A DNA stretch of 64,000 nt, taken from Mansonella perstans (lineage: Eukaryota > Nematoda > Chromadorea > Rhabditida > Onchocercidae). The notes beneath the pieces were generated by a model. The model searched no databases. It had not been told where the DNA came from and was given only the letters and a program-made list of their open reading frames with translations. Made by a program: the position numbers and the translations under genes. Shown piece by piece: positions 11,439 through 22,678 of this stretch. Position 1 is the first letter of the stretch; each line of letters opens with the position of its first letter. The DNA lies in the NCBI GenBank assembly GCA_037074765.1, contig JBAMDO010000574.1, positions 434,001 through 498,000 of the forward strand, given 5' to 3'.

Positions 11439-14400
11439 AATTTTTAACTTCCGTGATTAACAACCTGGAAAAGATATCATTTTTCGTTGACAGGGAATTT
11501 GGGCCGAAAATCGTACATTAGCCGCCAGTAAGATATTTTTTATCATTCAGCACAAAATCACGAATTTCAATTTATTATTTGCTTTAATTTAAACAACATA
11601 GTCGTGCCAGTTCCACTCAAATCACTTCACTGTCAGAAAATGGAACGTTACATTGCAACATAAAACAAAAGATAGTCGAAGAATCCATAAATATCAGCTC
11701 AAAATTCTGCAAATCTTTGAATGTGCCTTTTTCCATGAACCATTTGCCATGATCGAACTACAAGTTGAATTATGCTACCCAATTTTTCATGAGGTACAAC
11801 ACTTTAAATTCAAATGACACGATTAAATATTAGTTCCATTCGGGAGCTTGGAATTGCCTAACATAAATAGTTTGAAGAATTAGTTACGTCAAACTACAAA
11901 ACATTTGATACGCTAACTTCACCTTATACAAAGATTATCACACCGTTACCACCCTCCATTATGTCAGTTCAAAAGAGCTTTGGAATATCAATAAGCAATC
12001 AACTACGTCAATTTTTTGGGTCTTCGACAGCTCGCATTACCAATAATCAGGTTGTTTTGAAGATCTGGTTTTAGCAGATGGTTCGAGTGAGAGTGAATCG
12101 AGCTGAAGATTACATTCGACGAAACGGGTCAATCAATAATATGATTGTGAGATAACACATTTTAATCGTATATCACTTAAAACAGGAATAAAACAATTCA
12201 TGTGCACATCAGTTCCATTTTTATAAACTCCTTCTATTGCTCAGATATCAAACCTTAATATACAGGTCACACGTAGTTTAATTCCAAATTTCCTTAATGG
12301 CACTCAACAGTTCTCTATAAAATGGAAGAAACAAAGACTATAAAATAGAAATTAACCCATGACAGGAAACCAATCACGTAATACAAATCAAAATTTCAAG
12401 CTAGACAAATCCTCCATGGTAAGCTCTAAAAGGAAAAGGAATCTAATAAAATCACTCAATTCAGATCCAATTCAGCTTCTTTGAATCTCCTATAATACGT
12501 GTACTTCTGCACGTGCAAGAACTTGAAAGAACTTCGCTGATATTGTTTGAAGAGGAAGAACTGCCACGTGTGACTTATAACTACTCCATTTTTCAATGGA
12601 AAGGCTAGTTATAAAATATTCGAATTATACGATTCCATTGGATACTTAGTTCACCAACATAAATCAAACAAATACATTTGGAAGCCTTACCCAATATTTT
12701 CGGCACTTTTCATGTCAAATAGTGACATAACTGTGCGCCAGCACGCATTACCATAACTGTTTAAGTTGTCAAACTTTTGAAATTAAACATGAATTAACAG
12801 AAAATGAATGCAGCAATATTATTATAATGCTGGCAGTTCTAACTTTATCCCATTATTAAGTCGTTTGTTACAGTGCAAACGTACAAGCCTACAAAACCTA
12901 TACCCATTGCATGTAACACGGATATTTGTACCATTTTCGTACAACTAACCCATTTTCATACAACTAACCGAACTTAATGATAGTAAATGAAATAATAGTT
13001 CTTATATGCATTTCAGGTAAACTGCAAATGTTACGAAAAGAAATATTTTTAGATAATTGATATGCAATGCACTAGAATTTCACCTTAAATATATATTGTA
13101 TACCTATAACAATACGAAAGACAGTTATTTTTACAATTCAAATTATAATGAAATTCATCATTTCAAACTTATACCAATTCCTTTGTATACTTTTTAAAAA
13201 TTGTATAGCTACAATTTAATTCATCAAATGATAATCGTAACTCGTCTACGTGATACTTGCTGTATAGCAATTTTCAGCAATGTAATTTTCTAATTTCACT
13301 TCAAATACCTTTTTTTTCAACAAATGCCAATTTCTTATGGCAATTTCCAAGTTTAACTTATCATCATTGATCATTTCATATAGCAATGCTAACAAATCTT
13401 TTAATAATAAAATAACACTTCAAGTGTAAATATTCGATTGGAATAGATCAATTTCTTTCTATGTCATGAAATCAATAATTTGTGAATCATACATAATGTT
13501 ATAATGATAAAAAAAAATGATAGTATTAAAGTGTAAAAATCAACAAAAGAAATAATTCAAACGAAATATCGCGTATTCGTCCATATTGAACACGCCAAAT
13601 ATTCACTTCGATTTGTACGTGATACTGTTTGCCATTTCATTCATATAAGTTCAGTGGCTATCTCGTGAACATTCATCAAAGAACGTGCCACCTGGATCAT
13701 AAGCTAAACAATCATCACCAGCAGTAATGGCCCGCTCCTCACCGCTATAAACGCTATCAACCGATACCCACGAAATGTTCCAATGTGAGCAATACGCACA
13801 CCACCTGCTAGTCCCAACGAATCGATGGCTTTATTCAATAAACTGTGCATGATATGATACGATGCTCCGGAACCATTATGCAACAGCAAATCCCATCCCC
13901 GTTATAGATTTTTTTCGAAAGACATTTAGTTAAATGTATTTGTAGATGTATGCAGAATAGATGCAAATTTTACCTCTCAAAGAGGGAAATGTCTTGGAGT
14001 AGGAATCAGCTGTTACATAAAGGAATCCCATAACAGCACTCATATAACTTAGCCAATTTTCACTCCATATAACTTAACCAATTTTAAGTTGTGATTTCTT
14101 CCTTAAACTTATTTGTCCAAGATATCATACATTGTATAATAAATACTGACAATAGTTGTCTACGACTGATTCCTGAAGTTTTCCACCAAATTTGCCTTTT
14201 CACGATGCGTTTGGTAGTCTGTTGTGAAAAATGAAATCCGCATTTACTGCAAAATTTCAGAGAATGTGTCAATAAGTTCACATCGTATAAGCCTCTGATA
14301 GCAGTTGAATCGGAGAATTCTCTCTAATCGATCCCAAAATAGTCAATATATAAACGAAGGAAAAGAATTATTTACAATAATAGAGTTTGTATCTGAATCA

Positions 14401-14822
14401 CGCATAATTTGATAGTCCATGTAGCAAACAAGTGGAAAGATGAATCGTTTCGCGTGATTATAAATAAGATCCTGAAATAAATTGCTCGTTTAATACATGA
14501 AGTTATTAGGATGTTAGCTGAAATCACGTACTTGTTAAACGAGTTGAACAAAGGTCACGTACGTCGAGCTATCTTGGACTTTGGGTACAAATAAATAGGA
14601 TTTCATGAGATAGGAAAATAATTAGGATTACGAAGGTAAAAAGGAGGATTTCATAAGATAAGAAAGATTCCGTGAAATGACTGGGAATGAAAATACTCCA
14701 CTATTGATGGATCCTCGACATGCCTAGGTTATTAATACTCTGATGCATATGAGACAGGCAGGAGTTCAAGTTGCGAAAAATGAGCGTACTAAGTGCAGAT
14801 TTGAACAGTGCAAGTGGCTTAG
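11439..14822. other. Long intergenic region with unassigned coding-like pieces
   Basis: Most of these 3.4 kb are AT-rich with no supported gene. At about 13,620-13,900 and 14,090-14,285 the minus strand is locally less AT-rich and reads as plausible protein in two different frames over the same stretch, with stops between them. I could not link the pieces into a phase-consistent model or name a family. They could be exons of an unrecognised gene or a decayed copy. Confidence 0.4.
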
Positions 14823-16005
14823 ATGGACGATTGGAGCATTGATGGTCAAAAAGATTTGCTAACGGAAGGGTCAGTGACCTTTGACGAGATGATGGATTCG
14901 TTAGCAAGCGGATTAGACGCATTCTCGTGGACAAACTTTTTGGAAAGAGATAGTGGTCAAGGAATGCAGGTGGTTGAGACATGTGTTTTATGTTTTGTTT
15001 ATGATATGTGCCTTATCTCTGTTACTTTACATATCTATAGTTAATTCTCCAGGATCTCGACATTCCACAAATATGATAAGTCTGTGTGCAAAAAACTTTT
15101 GAACTTTAACCTTAGAAAATTCTGCTTTCCATTCGAAACATTTAAGTTAATTATCCTTGAATGTTGTCACCGCACTTTATAGAGAGTTTTTGCTGCAGCA
15201 GAGATCAAATTAGTCAATCAATTTATCAGCAAATTAACTCTTTAAGTTGTTCAGATAGTTCCATGCACGCTGACCAGATCACTGGGATATCATGAGAAAA
15301 AGCCGAAATCGATCAGGAAAAAGATATTGAAAATAACGTCGAGAAATGAAGGGGAATTGTCGAACGTTGTGTCTTTAAAGAGAGTAACTTTCGATGTAAG
15401 TTCAAATATTGATATTTGAAATAACCAACCAAAGTTAACCGACAATCTTATAAAAAACTTATGGAGTACTTTTAACTTTGAGTATAGCACATCATTTTTT
15501 ATAAATAATTACTTAAAAAAAATCTGTTGATGTCCATAAGTTGGTCATTCAGCTTTCAGTAAGATCTACTTTATAGATTGTCAGTAGTCTTCATCACGTA
15601 ATTCCCGAAGTGGTGATTAGTAACAGTGTTTTCTCGGGTTTCCGAGATTTTGAGAAGATATCCCTCTTTGATTTATTAAGATTTTGGCATATCTATGCTT
15701 TAATGAACTTCTTCAGTCGATATTCATGAAAGCTTTTGGTTTTTAATCGTGGGGATTTCCAGATAGAGAAATTTGCCGCTGATGAATGTGGTAATGCTGA
15801 GGAACGTAGCGAGGCCAAAGCTCGATTAGCCGTGAAGCTCGGAGCGCGACCACAAAAAAATAATTACTTAAATTACAAGCAACTTAAAGAGGAATTAAAT
15901 GTGAAGAAGAATGTAGAAGTCGAATTTGATAAACTGGCACCTTTGAAAGCTGTAAAGAAATTATCAATGAAAAAGAAAGGAAAAAAAAAGTTGTTTCGAA
16001 GATAG
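14823..16005 (+). CDS. DUF4602 / C1orf131-like nucleolar protein
   Basis: Three exons (14823-14969, 15255-15395, 15763-16005), all in phase 0, give 176 residues. The diagnostic part is the C-terminal block KLGARPQKNNYLNYKQLKEE, which matches the LGA-x-PPK-x-x-Y-x-NYK core of DUF4602 (human C1orf131). It is followed by a very lysine-rich tail (MKKKGKKKLFRR) suited to rRNA or nucleolar binding. The middle exon ends in SLKRVTFD at a strong GTAAGT donor. From established knowledge, C1orf131 is a component of the small-subunit processome; that role here is inferred. The start was taken as the ATG directly after a CTTAG that could be a splice or trans-splice acceptor; an upstream ATG at about 14,780 runs into a stop after 20 codons. 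Confidence 0.75.
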
Positions 16006-16414
16006 CATTATTTCTTTCTCACAATTTTTTTAAAATTTCATATATATTCCCGAAAACAGTGATTAAATGAGATGTCAGACACTTTTATGATGAGTATAAA
16101 TCACATGATATTTTTTTTTTGGGAAATCAATCATAAGTAATATTTCAGACACTGATCATCTGGACATGTCTTTGATTACAGATATATTGGTCATCTCTTT
16201 TGTTATTAATTGAATTTTAATTGAGAATCTCAATTGTCCTTCATGTTTCTTTTATAATGTATTTCTTGATGAATGAAGATTTTGCGGAATTGTTGGTTTA
16301 TCGAAGGCAGTCGGTTCCACCGCAGATGTATTTATTGGTAGACAATTGATATCATATTTCGAATACTTTTATTTGCTTGCTGTTACTGCGAACTAGGTCT
16401 GCTTTTAGGAAAAC
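16006..16414. other. Spacer between two plus-strand genes
   Basis: About 400 bp separate the DUF4602 stop from the TRA2 start. No coding signal is seen. A TTTTAG lies just before the TRA2 ATG and could serve as a spliced-leader acceptor. Confidence 0.5.
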
Positions 16415-18559
16415 ATGTGGAAAGAGGGTAGTAAATCGCCGGAAAGCAAAAGTAATGGCGACAAAGCAAGTGATGTAAGTTTTATTTCAGTGTAAAATTC
16501 ATTTTCGGTTAAAGCTTTGTCGCTTAGCTATTTTTCTCCTTGATGAAATTTATCTTTTGGCGATTTTTCCACAGCACTATTTAAACTAAAGTAATATTCA
16601 TCCCTTTTTAAGCGCTCCATTTCCTAGGTTTGACTTTACATTTAGCGCATAGAGAATAATGCACAGAAACATAAATTAATCGCCAGAAATTGTATGTTAT
16701 ATCCGAAGAGGTTCGAAGCCCCGCATAAATTTAGTGTAATATAACAATTATTCTTTGAATTAATATGTGGTAGTCAGTATAGTTTCGTTGATACCGTGAG
16801 TTATGCAGTTCAAATTAGTTGTCTATTTCCATCATTGGTAGCATGGTTTATGTGTTTCACAATTAGTGCCTTTAAAATGCGAAAATTGTTTTTCTTACAA
16901 TTTTTTTGCTGTTATACTTCAGTTATTGTCCGAATTATATAAGTTTTTTGCTGTTGATTCTCAAAATGTAAATTACTGCAAATTTTAGGAACGTAAAAGC
17001 GACGATGTTGTTGAAAGAAGTGATGAAGATTCTCGCTCCGGATCTCCGTCGGAAGCATCCAGATCTCGTTCACGGTTCTTTAAATATGCTTAATTATGTT
17101 TGAGAATCAACTTATAACTGATCATATAAAATACTAGGAATAGAACGGGTTTGCTTTTCTCACCTGAATCTCAATTTCCCATTATTTTTTATTTTTACTT
17201 AAGTTTGATTATTTTGCAGTGATCGTAGACAATCGAGTTCATGCTCTCGTAGTCGTTCGAAGAGTCGTTTAAGGTAATCATACATAGTTGATTATTTCTA
17301 TTGTTAGTAGTAATACGTATTTGGCAGGAAGGTTTGAGGACGGATTTTTCTATTCAGGTAGATTTTAAACTGATTTTATTAAATAAAAACAAATGTGATT
17401 GATGTACAAACATCTCAGCATTCAGATACCGTACTTAAATGCATTTAGATCAAGTCGTCGTTCGCGGTCGCCGCGACATCGCCGCAATAGTTATGATGAT
17501 CGTAGATACACATTTTCTCGACGCGATGAACCAGAACCATCTCGATGCCTCGGCGTTTTTGGCTTATCTCTTTATACAACGGAACGTGACCTCAAAGTTT
17601 GTATTTTTTGAAAGTTTGTTGTTTGTTATAAGAAGTCAATGAGCAAAAGATTATTTTCGTCATTCAGCTCGTTTTGTGGAAGAGAGTTAGTTTTATACTC
17701 ATTATCTCGAACGGGAATGCATCAACAAAAATGCATCGCTATATAGTTATTGCAAGCGATATTAATTTGTATTTCAGTTTTAAAGCGCAATATTTGTATT
17801 TTCACTGCTGCCAAAAATACCTTCATTAAAGTATTTAGGGTTGAAAAAGTAAGATCTAAAGAGTTTTAATTGAAAAAAGGAAATTTGCATTTTCGTATTG
17901 CACATTACCGATTTTGATACCGAAGAGATATCCGACTTTTTGGAAATTTCCGATTTATTGATAATAAGGAGTTTTTTTCAGGAATTATTCTCACAATATG
18001 GAGATTTGGATAATGTTCAGTTAGTATTTGATCATCCAACCGGACGTTCACGCGGTTTCGGTTTTGTTTATTTTAAAAAAATCGGAGATGCCATAGAGGC
18101 AAAAGAGCGAGTAGCCGGCACAGAAATTGACGGCCATAAAATTCGAATTGATTATTCGATAACGAAACGACCCCATACGCCGACACCTGGCATTTATATG
18201 GGAGCTGTAGATTCCCGTCGACGTGGACCACTGCGATCGTATCGTCGAAGTCCTTCTCCATACCGTAGTTACAGACGATATCGAGATAGCCCGCCAAGCA
18301 GATATTACAGCAGGTTTGTTGATAAATTCGAAATAATTGAAATATGTCTATCGCGATTTCCCGGTTGAGATGAAAATGATCGATGTATAGAAACTCATCA
18401 ATTTTCATGATTTTTTGTAGAGGATATGATTACGATGATTATGATCGTTACTCGCCACCGTATCGCGATCGCTATCGGCGTAGTCCGTCTCCTCGTTACT
18501 ACGATGACCGCCATCGAAGGCGTTCTCGATCTTACGATCGCGACAGGGACTATTATTGA
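16415..18559 (+). CDS. tra2: Transformer-2-like SR splicing factor (TRA2/RSP-8 type)
   Basis: Six exons (16415-16474, 16989-17074, 17220-17273, 17449-17596, 17982-18313, 18421-18559) close in phase to 272 residues, against about 288 for human TRA2B. The layout is RS1 - RRM - linker - RS2. The N-terminal RS domain has SRSRS and RSRSKSR runs. The RRM spans about residues 99-180 with RNP2-like LGVFGLSL and RNP1 RGFGFVYF (about 140-147). The linker has the TRA2-specific [14 protein letters not shown] motif, which identifies the family. The C-terminal half is rich in Arg, Ser and Tyr ([29 protein letters not shown]). The protein is expected to bind GAA-type exonic enhancers in the nucleus. A TTTTAG sits 7 bases before the start ATG, compatible with spliced-leader addition. 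Confidence 0.94.
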
Positions 18560-19781
18560 TTGTTTTCTATGAGTCTTCTCTCGCGAAAGCAAATATCATT
18601 TTATAAATTAGCAGTTTTTCTTTGATTTATCTTATTGTTTGATTTATGCGTTTTGATTGTTTATCCTGCTAATTTTGACTCGTTTTACTGTGAAAAATAA
18701 CGTCGATTTTTTTCCAAAAAAATTCTTTGTTGCAGTTCGCTGCAAGCCAGAAACGGTAGTGAAATGATGATAAATGAAGAAACTGAAATGAAGAACTTTG
18801 AAGAACACAAATAATTCAGATGATGATGAAGAAAGAATGAAGATGAGGAAAAACAGAAGAGCTCTGGAATTATTTTTGAAGAGAGAAAATTTTATTTGAA
18901 GAGAGAAAAAAGAAAGGTGAGCATATTGCTTGCTTAAATTCAAATTTCAGATTCTTCGCAACCAAAATTCTTTCCTTTGAGAAAAGGATGTTGGAATAAA
19001 ATGTTCAGGTAATGCTTGAATTCAGCGCTCTTAAATGTTAATTATTAAGCGTCACAGGTGGTTCAGTTTTTAAATATGAACTGGCGTGTTTATGGGTTAT
19101 CTTGTATTGGATGACATTTAAAAAATTGATGTGTTATATTTCCGCACAGTACACTCAATACTCACTCACTATAGCGTATTATAAAATGTGACATCCGTTT
19201 CAGCATTCAAGGACATTCCACTCTTAATCAAAGATAATCGATGCCTTAGAAGCACTGTTAGCGAACAATTAAAGAGGAAAGCAGATCAAGGCAATTGTAT
19301 TCCAAATTTTTTGTTTGACTAGTTAAACTCTTAGTTTAAGTTGGTAGTTCTATGTGTTGGACTGAGCATAACCGTAAAATTACATACATCTTTTGGCGTA
19401 ATTTTCTGTGGCCCTAAGTAATACTTACTTCATTTCAATTATTTTAGAAATTTAATGTGCCTACATAAATCCTTGTCACTGAGCAGTCTGCACGAACTGC
19501 ATTCACCTGACTCGTTGAAGTGAGCGTTAGCCTTTTAAAGAATGAAGAAATGAACCTTTAGGCCTTATTTATCCAACATAAAGTAAATTACGGGCCTTCT
19601 TCAACATAGTGCAACTATATCATCGAATGACCAGAAGATTTTCTCGAAATGTACAAGCACAAGAGGAAAACATTTATGAATATGAAATTCTCATTTGCGA
19701 TAAAAATGAGAAAATATCATGCTTCAATTTTTACAAATTAGTAGTACTGTATACAATCATGAAATGCTAATGTTCTATAAA
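18560..19781. other. Intergenic between convergent genes
   Basis: This is the shared 3' space of the TRA2 gene (+) and the PEHE gene (-). It contains a purine-rich stretch at about 18,760-18,915 with a short duplicated TTTGAAGAGAGAAAA element. No coding signal or RNA gene is recognised. Confidence 0.5.
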
Positions 19782-20563
19782 CTAATGTTTTCGTAAGCGA
19801 GGCTTTTTCTCCACCACTTCTATTGATTCTATTTTTGGCTCAGGAGAAGTATTCGGCTTTTCTATCTTCAAGAGATGGAGTCTGAAATGAATGGTCATAA
19901 ATCCAGTCGAAATTACACATTGAAATCACCAGGTATGCTAAGAACTAACTGAACTACAAAAAGGCTCCTCAAAATATTAAAATATGAATGAACATCCCAA
20001 CCGGTACTGTTCCTCACGTTGTCGGATACGATCCCGACGCTTGATCAACTTTTCTTGTTTTTCATATTTCTCATGTCGCTTTAAATAAGCTTCATCAGTA
20101 CAGACCTACAAAACAATATAAATGGACAATGAATCGATTCTGAAAACCAAATCGCTTTAAAATTTGGTTACTTATATTTCACTGCGATAACAATCCTTAC
20201 TGGATTGTCATTTTGTGTGATCTGCCTGAAAGGAAGTTTGCCAATAAATGAAGTTTCTTGGTAGATAGTTATGTCATAATTTGCACGATTTAATCAAAAC
20301 AATACAACTTACTATCCAACAATTCAACATTCTTTATCTTATTCTCGAGATAAAAAACAAACTTCTGCGTTATGACGTGGGGTAGCTCTAAGCGGCTCGA
20401 GATCGGGCACTTTTCGAAATCCTGGACATTCAACGCGAGAATTTTCGCTCGGTTGCGAGGGTTTTTTCACTAATTCATTATATCCACTTTCCTTCAAACA
20501 TTTTGAAGTAGAAGGACGTAGATCGTCGGAACATTTTGAAATAGAAGGACATTGACCGTCCAT
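19782..20563 (-). CDS. Short PEHE-domain protein (MSL1/KANSL1-like)
   Basis: Three exons (20363-20563, 20002-20105, 19782-19881) in consistent phase give 134 residues. The C-terminal half carries the PEHE-type pattern of MSL1: a V-x-x-P-x-F-R...EPLR lead-in (RVECPGFRKVPDLEPLR), then DEAYLKRHEKYEKQE and a basic helix IKRRDRIRQREEQYR, as in MSL1 (VPSWRD..EPLR; SKRHAKLELDEKRRKRW). In MSL and NSL complexes PEHE motifs bind the MOF/KAT8 acetyltransferase; that role is inferred here. The N-terminal half is Ser-rich with two copies of a STSKC/SISKC element. At 134 residues it is far shorter than animal MSL1 and lacks its coiled coil. A competing frame is also open through exon 1 to a GTAAGT at 20307-20312, so the exon 1 end is less certain. 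The start lies only about 50 bp after the stop of the upstream gene. Confidence 0.62.
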
Positions 20564-20612
20564 CTAGTCTAGATCTTAGTTGTTGACAAAAAATAAATGA
20601 TTTGTAATGAAC

Positions 20613-21371
20613 TAGAATATTTCAACTATTTGATCCAGCAGGCGGGATAATTTGTCGATCACATTTATGCTACTTTTATCCAACATTTCCATAACAAGGA
20701 AAAAACAATCTTCTTGTTTGGATTTGCATTCCTTCGAAATGGTTTGAAACTAAGATTGAGATTAATGTATTTTGAGGCAATAGATTAAGTATCATTTGAC
20801 TAATATAATCTGAACTTCCAGCTCAAGAGCTTTCTTTGATGACAATTTTCATTCTGCTTGAAATAAAATCGATATTACTAAAAGGTCAATGGCTGACCTG
20901 TTCAAGAATAACTCGATATGCACTGTTTTCTGCCAATAAAGGTACACGTGCTAATGTTTCGCGAGCAATATATGCATGAGAATGATCGAATTCTCCATAA
21001 TCATCACTCTGCAGCCGAAACTGATCAGCAAAGAGAAAATAATACTAGTAGATCGTGGTTTTTATACATCTTTTAAATGAAAAATTTTAATATTAAAATT
21101 CGAAAATTCTAAAAATTTGAATTTCTAAAAGAGATTAAGTAGGTGCAAGTTATACGACACGAAATACTATCATCCTTTGCTTAATGAATATTTTGGTGTT
21201 TTTTTTTGGAAATTCTGAAACTGTCTGCAAGTTTGCTATTTTAATGTGCATCCTAATTAACACAACCTTTTTTGGATATAAACTTACAATTCGTAGAGCA
21301 GAAGTTCGAGTGGTAACACGACTGTTGTGCAATGTATTTAATGATATGGTAATCCTCAACGGCTTTCCCAT
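20613..21371 (-). CDS. Unrecognised small protein, upstream partner of the PEHE gene
   Basis: Three exons (21288-21371, 20898-21008, about 20613-20749) in phase 0 give roughly 110 residues. Exon 1 starts MGKPLRITISLNTLHNSR and ends at a GTAAGT. Exon 2 is acidic then helical (SDDYGEFDHSHAYIARETLA). Exon 3 is helical with several cysteines (KECKSKQEDC) and ends LSRLLDQ followed within a few residues by a stop. There is no signal peptide or membrane segment. I do not recognise the family. Support comes from three introns-worth of matching phases, good splice sites and protein-like composition. The last few residues are uncertain. The stop sits about 50 bp before the ATG of the PEHE gene on the same strand, suggesting a two-gene operon. 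Confidence 0.5.
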
Positions 21372-22678
21372 AGTTTTTACGACACGATAGTATATTAACA
21401 TCAAATTTCTAATCTGAAAGACTTTTCAAACAATTCTTGAGCACCAATATTATGAGATACATTGGAAAGCATGCAGTAGCAATCAATCAATTAATGTTCC
21501 TTTTATTACTTTTATCATTTGAAAATATTTGCATAAAAGCTTTCAAAAATTCTTCAATAATTATTTCAAATTTTGCACTTCTAAAAATTCTTTTATAAAT
21601 CTTTTAGTGAGAAATTCAATTATACATTGAAGCAATCAGTATATATTATTAGAAATCATAGGTTAACATTTCATTGAATGTCTATGACATATTTCATTAA
21701 ATGTCTAAAATTGAATAAACAATTTTTTTTTTTTTTTTTTTTTTGATAACTTCAAAAATGCTGCTAAAGTTAGGTAAATGAAGAGCTGTCATGTTTCATC
21801 AATAATTTGTTGAATTTTTTTAATTCAAGTAAAGACAAACCTATAGAAAAACTGAATGGAAATGGAAGAGAGTGTTGAAATACAACTGGTTCTTTTCATT
21901 TTAAATCTAAAATTTATTGAATCACCAATAAAAATTGATTTGCTGTAAAGCAAAAGCATGGTTATTTTTATTATTAGGATAAGAATATTTTATATTGAAT
22001 TGAATTACAAACAATTAATTTAATTTCAAAGTATTTTTTAGTAAAGCACAAATTAAACTAATTATCCTATCATTATTATAAAAGAATATTAAAGAATAAG
22101 TATTTGTAAATGCAAAAATAATAGCATTCAAGTATCGATGCACGAACTTTCCAAGGTTATCAACGAGACTAACAAAGTTCGACGGGTACGACAGTGAAAA
22201 TATTCAAGAAATAATGTAATGAGAGATAAACAAGGAGGAAGCTCAACATAATAACTTCTGTGTAAAAGAAAAAACAAAACCGATTTAATTGGAAATGAAT
22301 TTATTAGATCCGTTAAATTCGATTACTTAAATTATTAACTGCAGGATTTGCCCTTTAACCCGGAATAAAATACTTTGAAAAATTTCAGGCTATATTTCAA
22401 ACATTTCATAGCTATTAGATTCCATCTAAAATTACTTCAAATACAATTTTAATGCTATTTAAAGTGAATTAAAATCATCAAAAAACTACAATAATCAACC
22501 TTGAAGACAATGAACGAAGCGCATATATATGAAACGAAATTCATTGAGGTAATAAAGAAGCGCTTTGAAATTTTGTTTTAGCATATCACTTGTTAACTGA
22601 TGCAAAAATTATGTTGTTGAAAATTCAATGGATCATAATATCAGTCACATCTCTGTTTCTTCTATCATTTATCACTTT
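21372..22678. other. Intergenic, no gene seen
   Basis: This AT-rich spacer lies between the unrecognised small gene and the end of CWF19L2. It includes a 22-base poly(T) tract at about 21,723-21,744. No supported coding region or RNA gene. Confidence 0.5.

Noticed and set aside
18644..18943. Minus-strand 99-codon open frame
   Set aside because: Phe/Ser/Leu-rich product of a purine-rich stretch beyond the TRA2 stop; no family or splice support.
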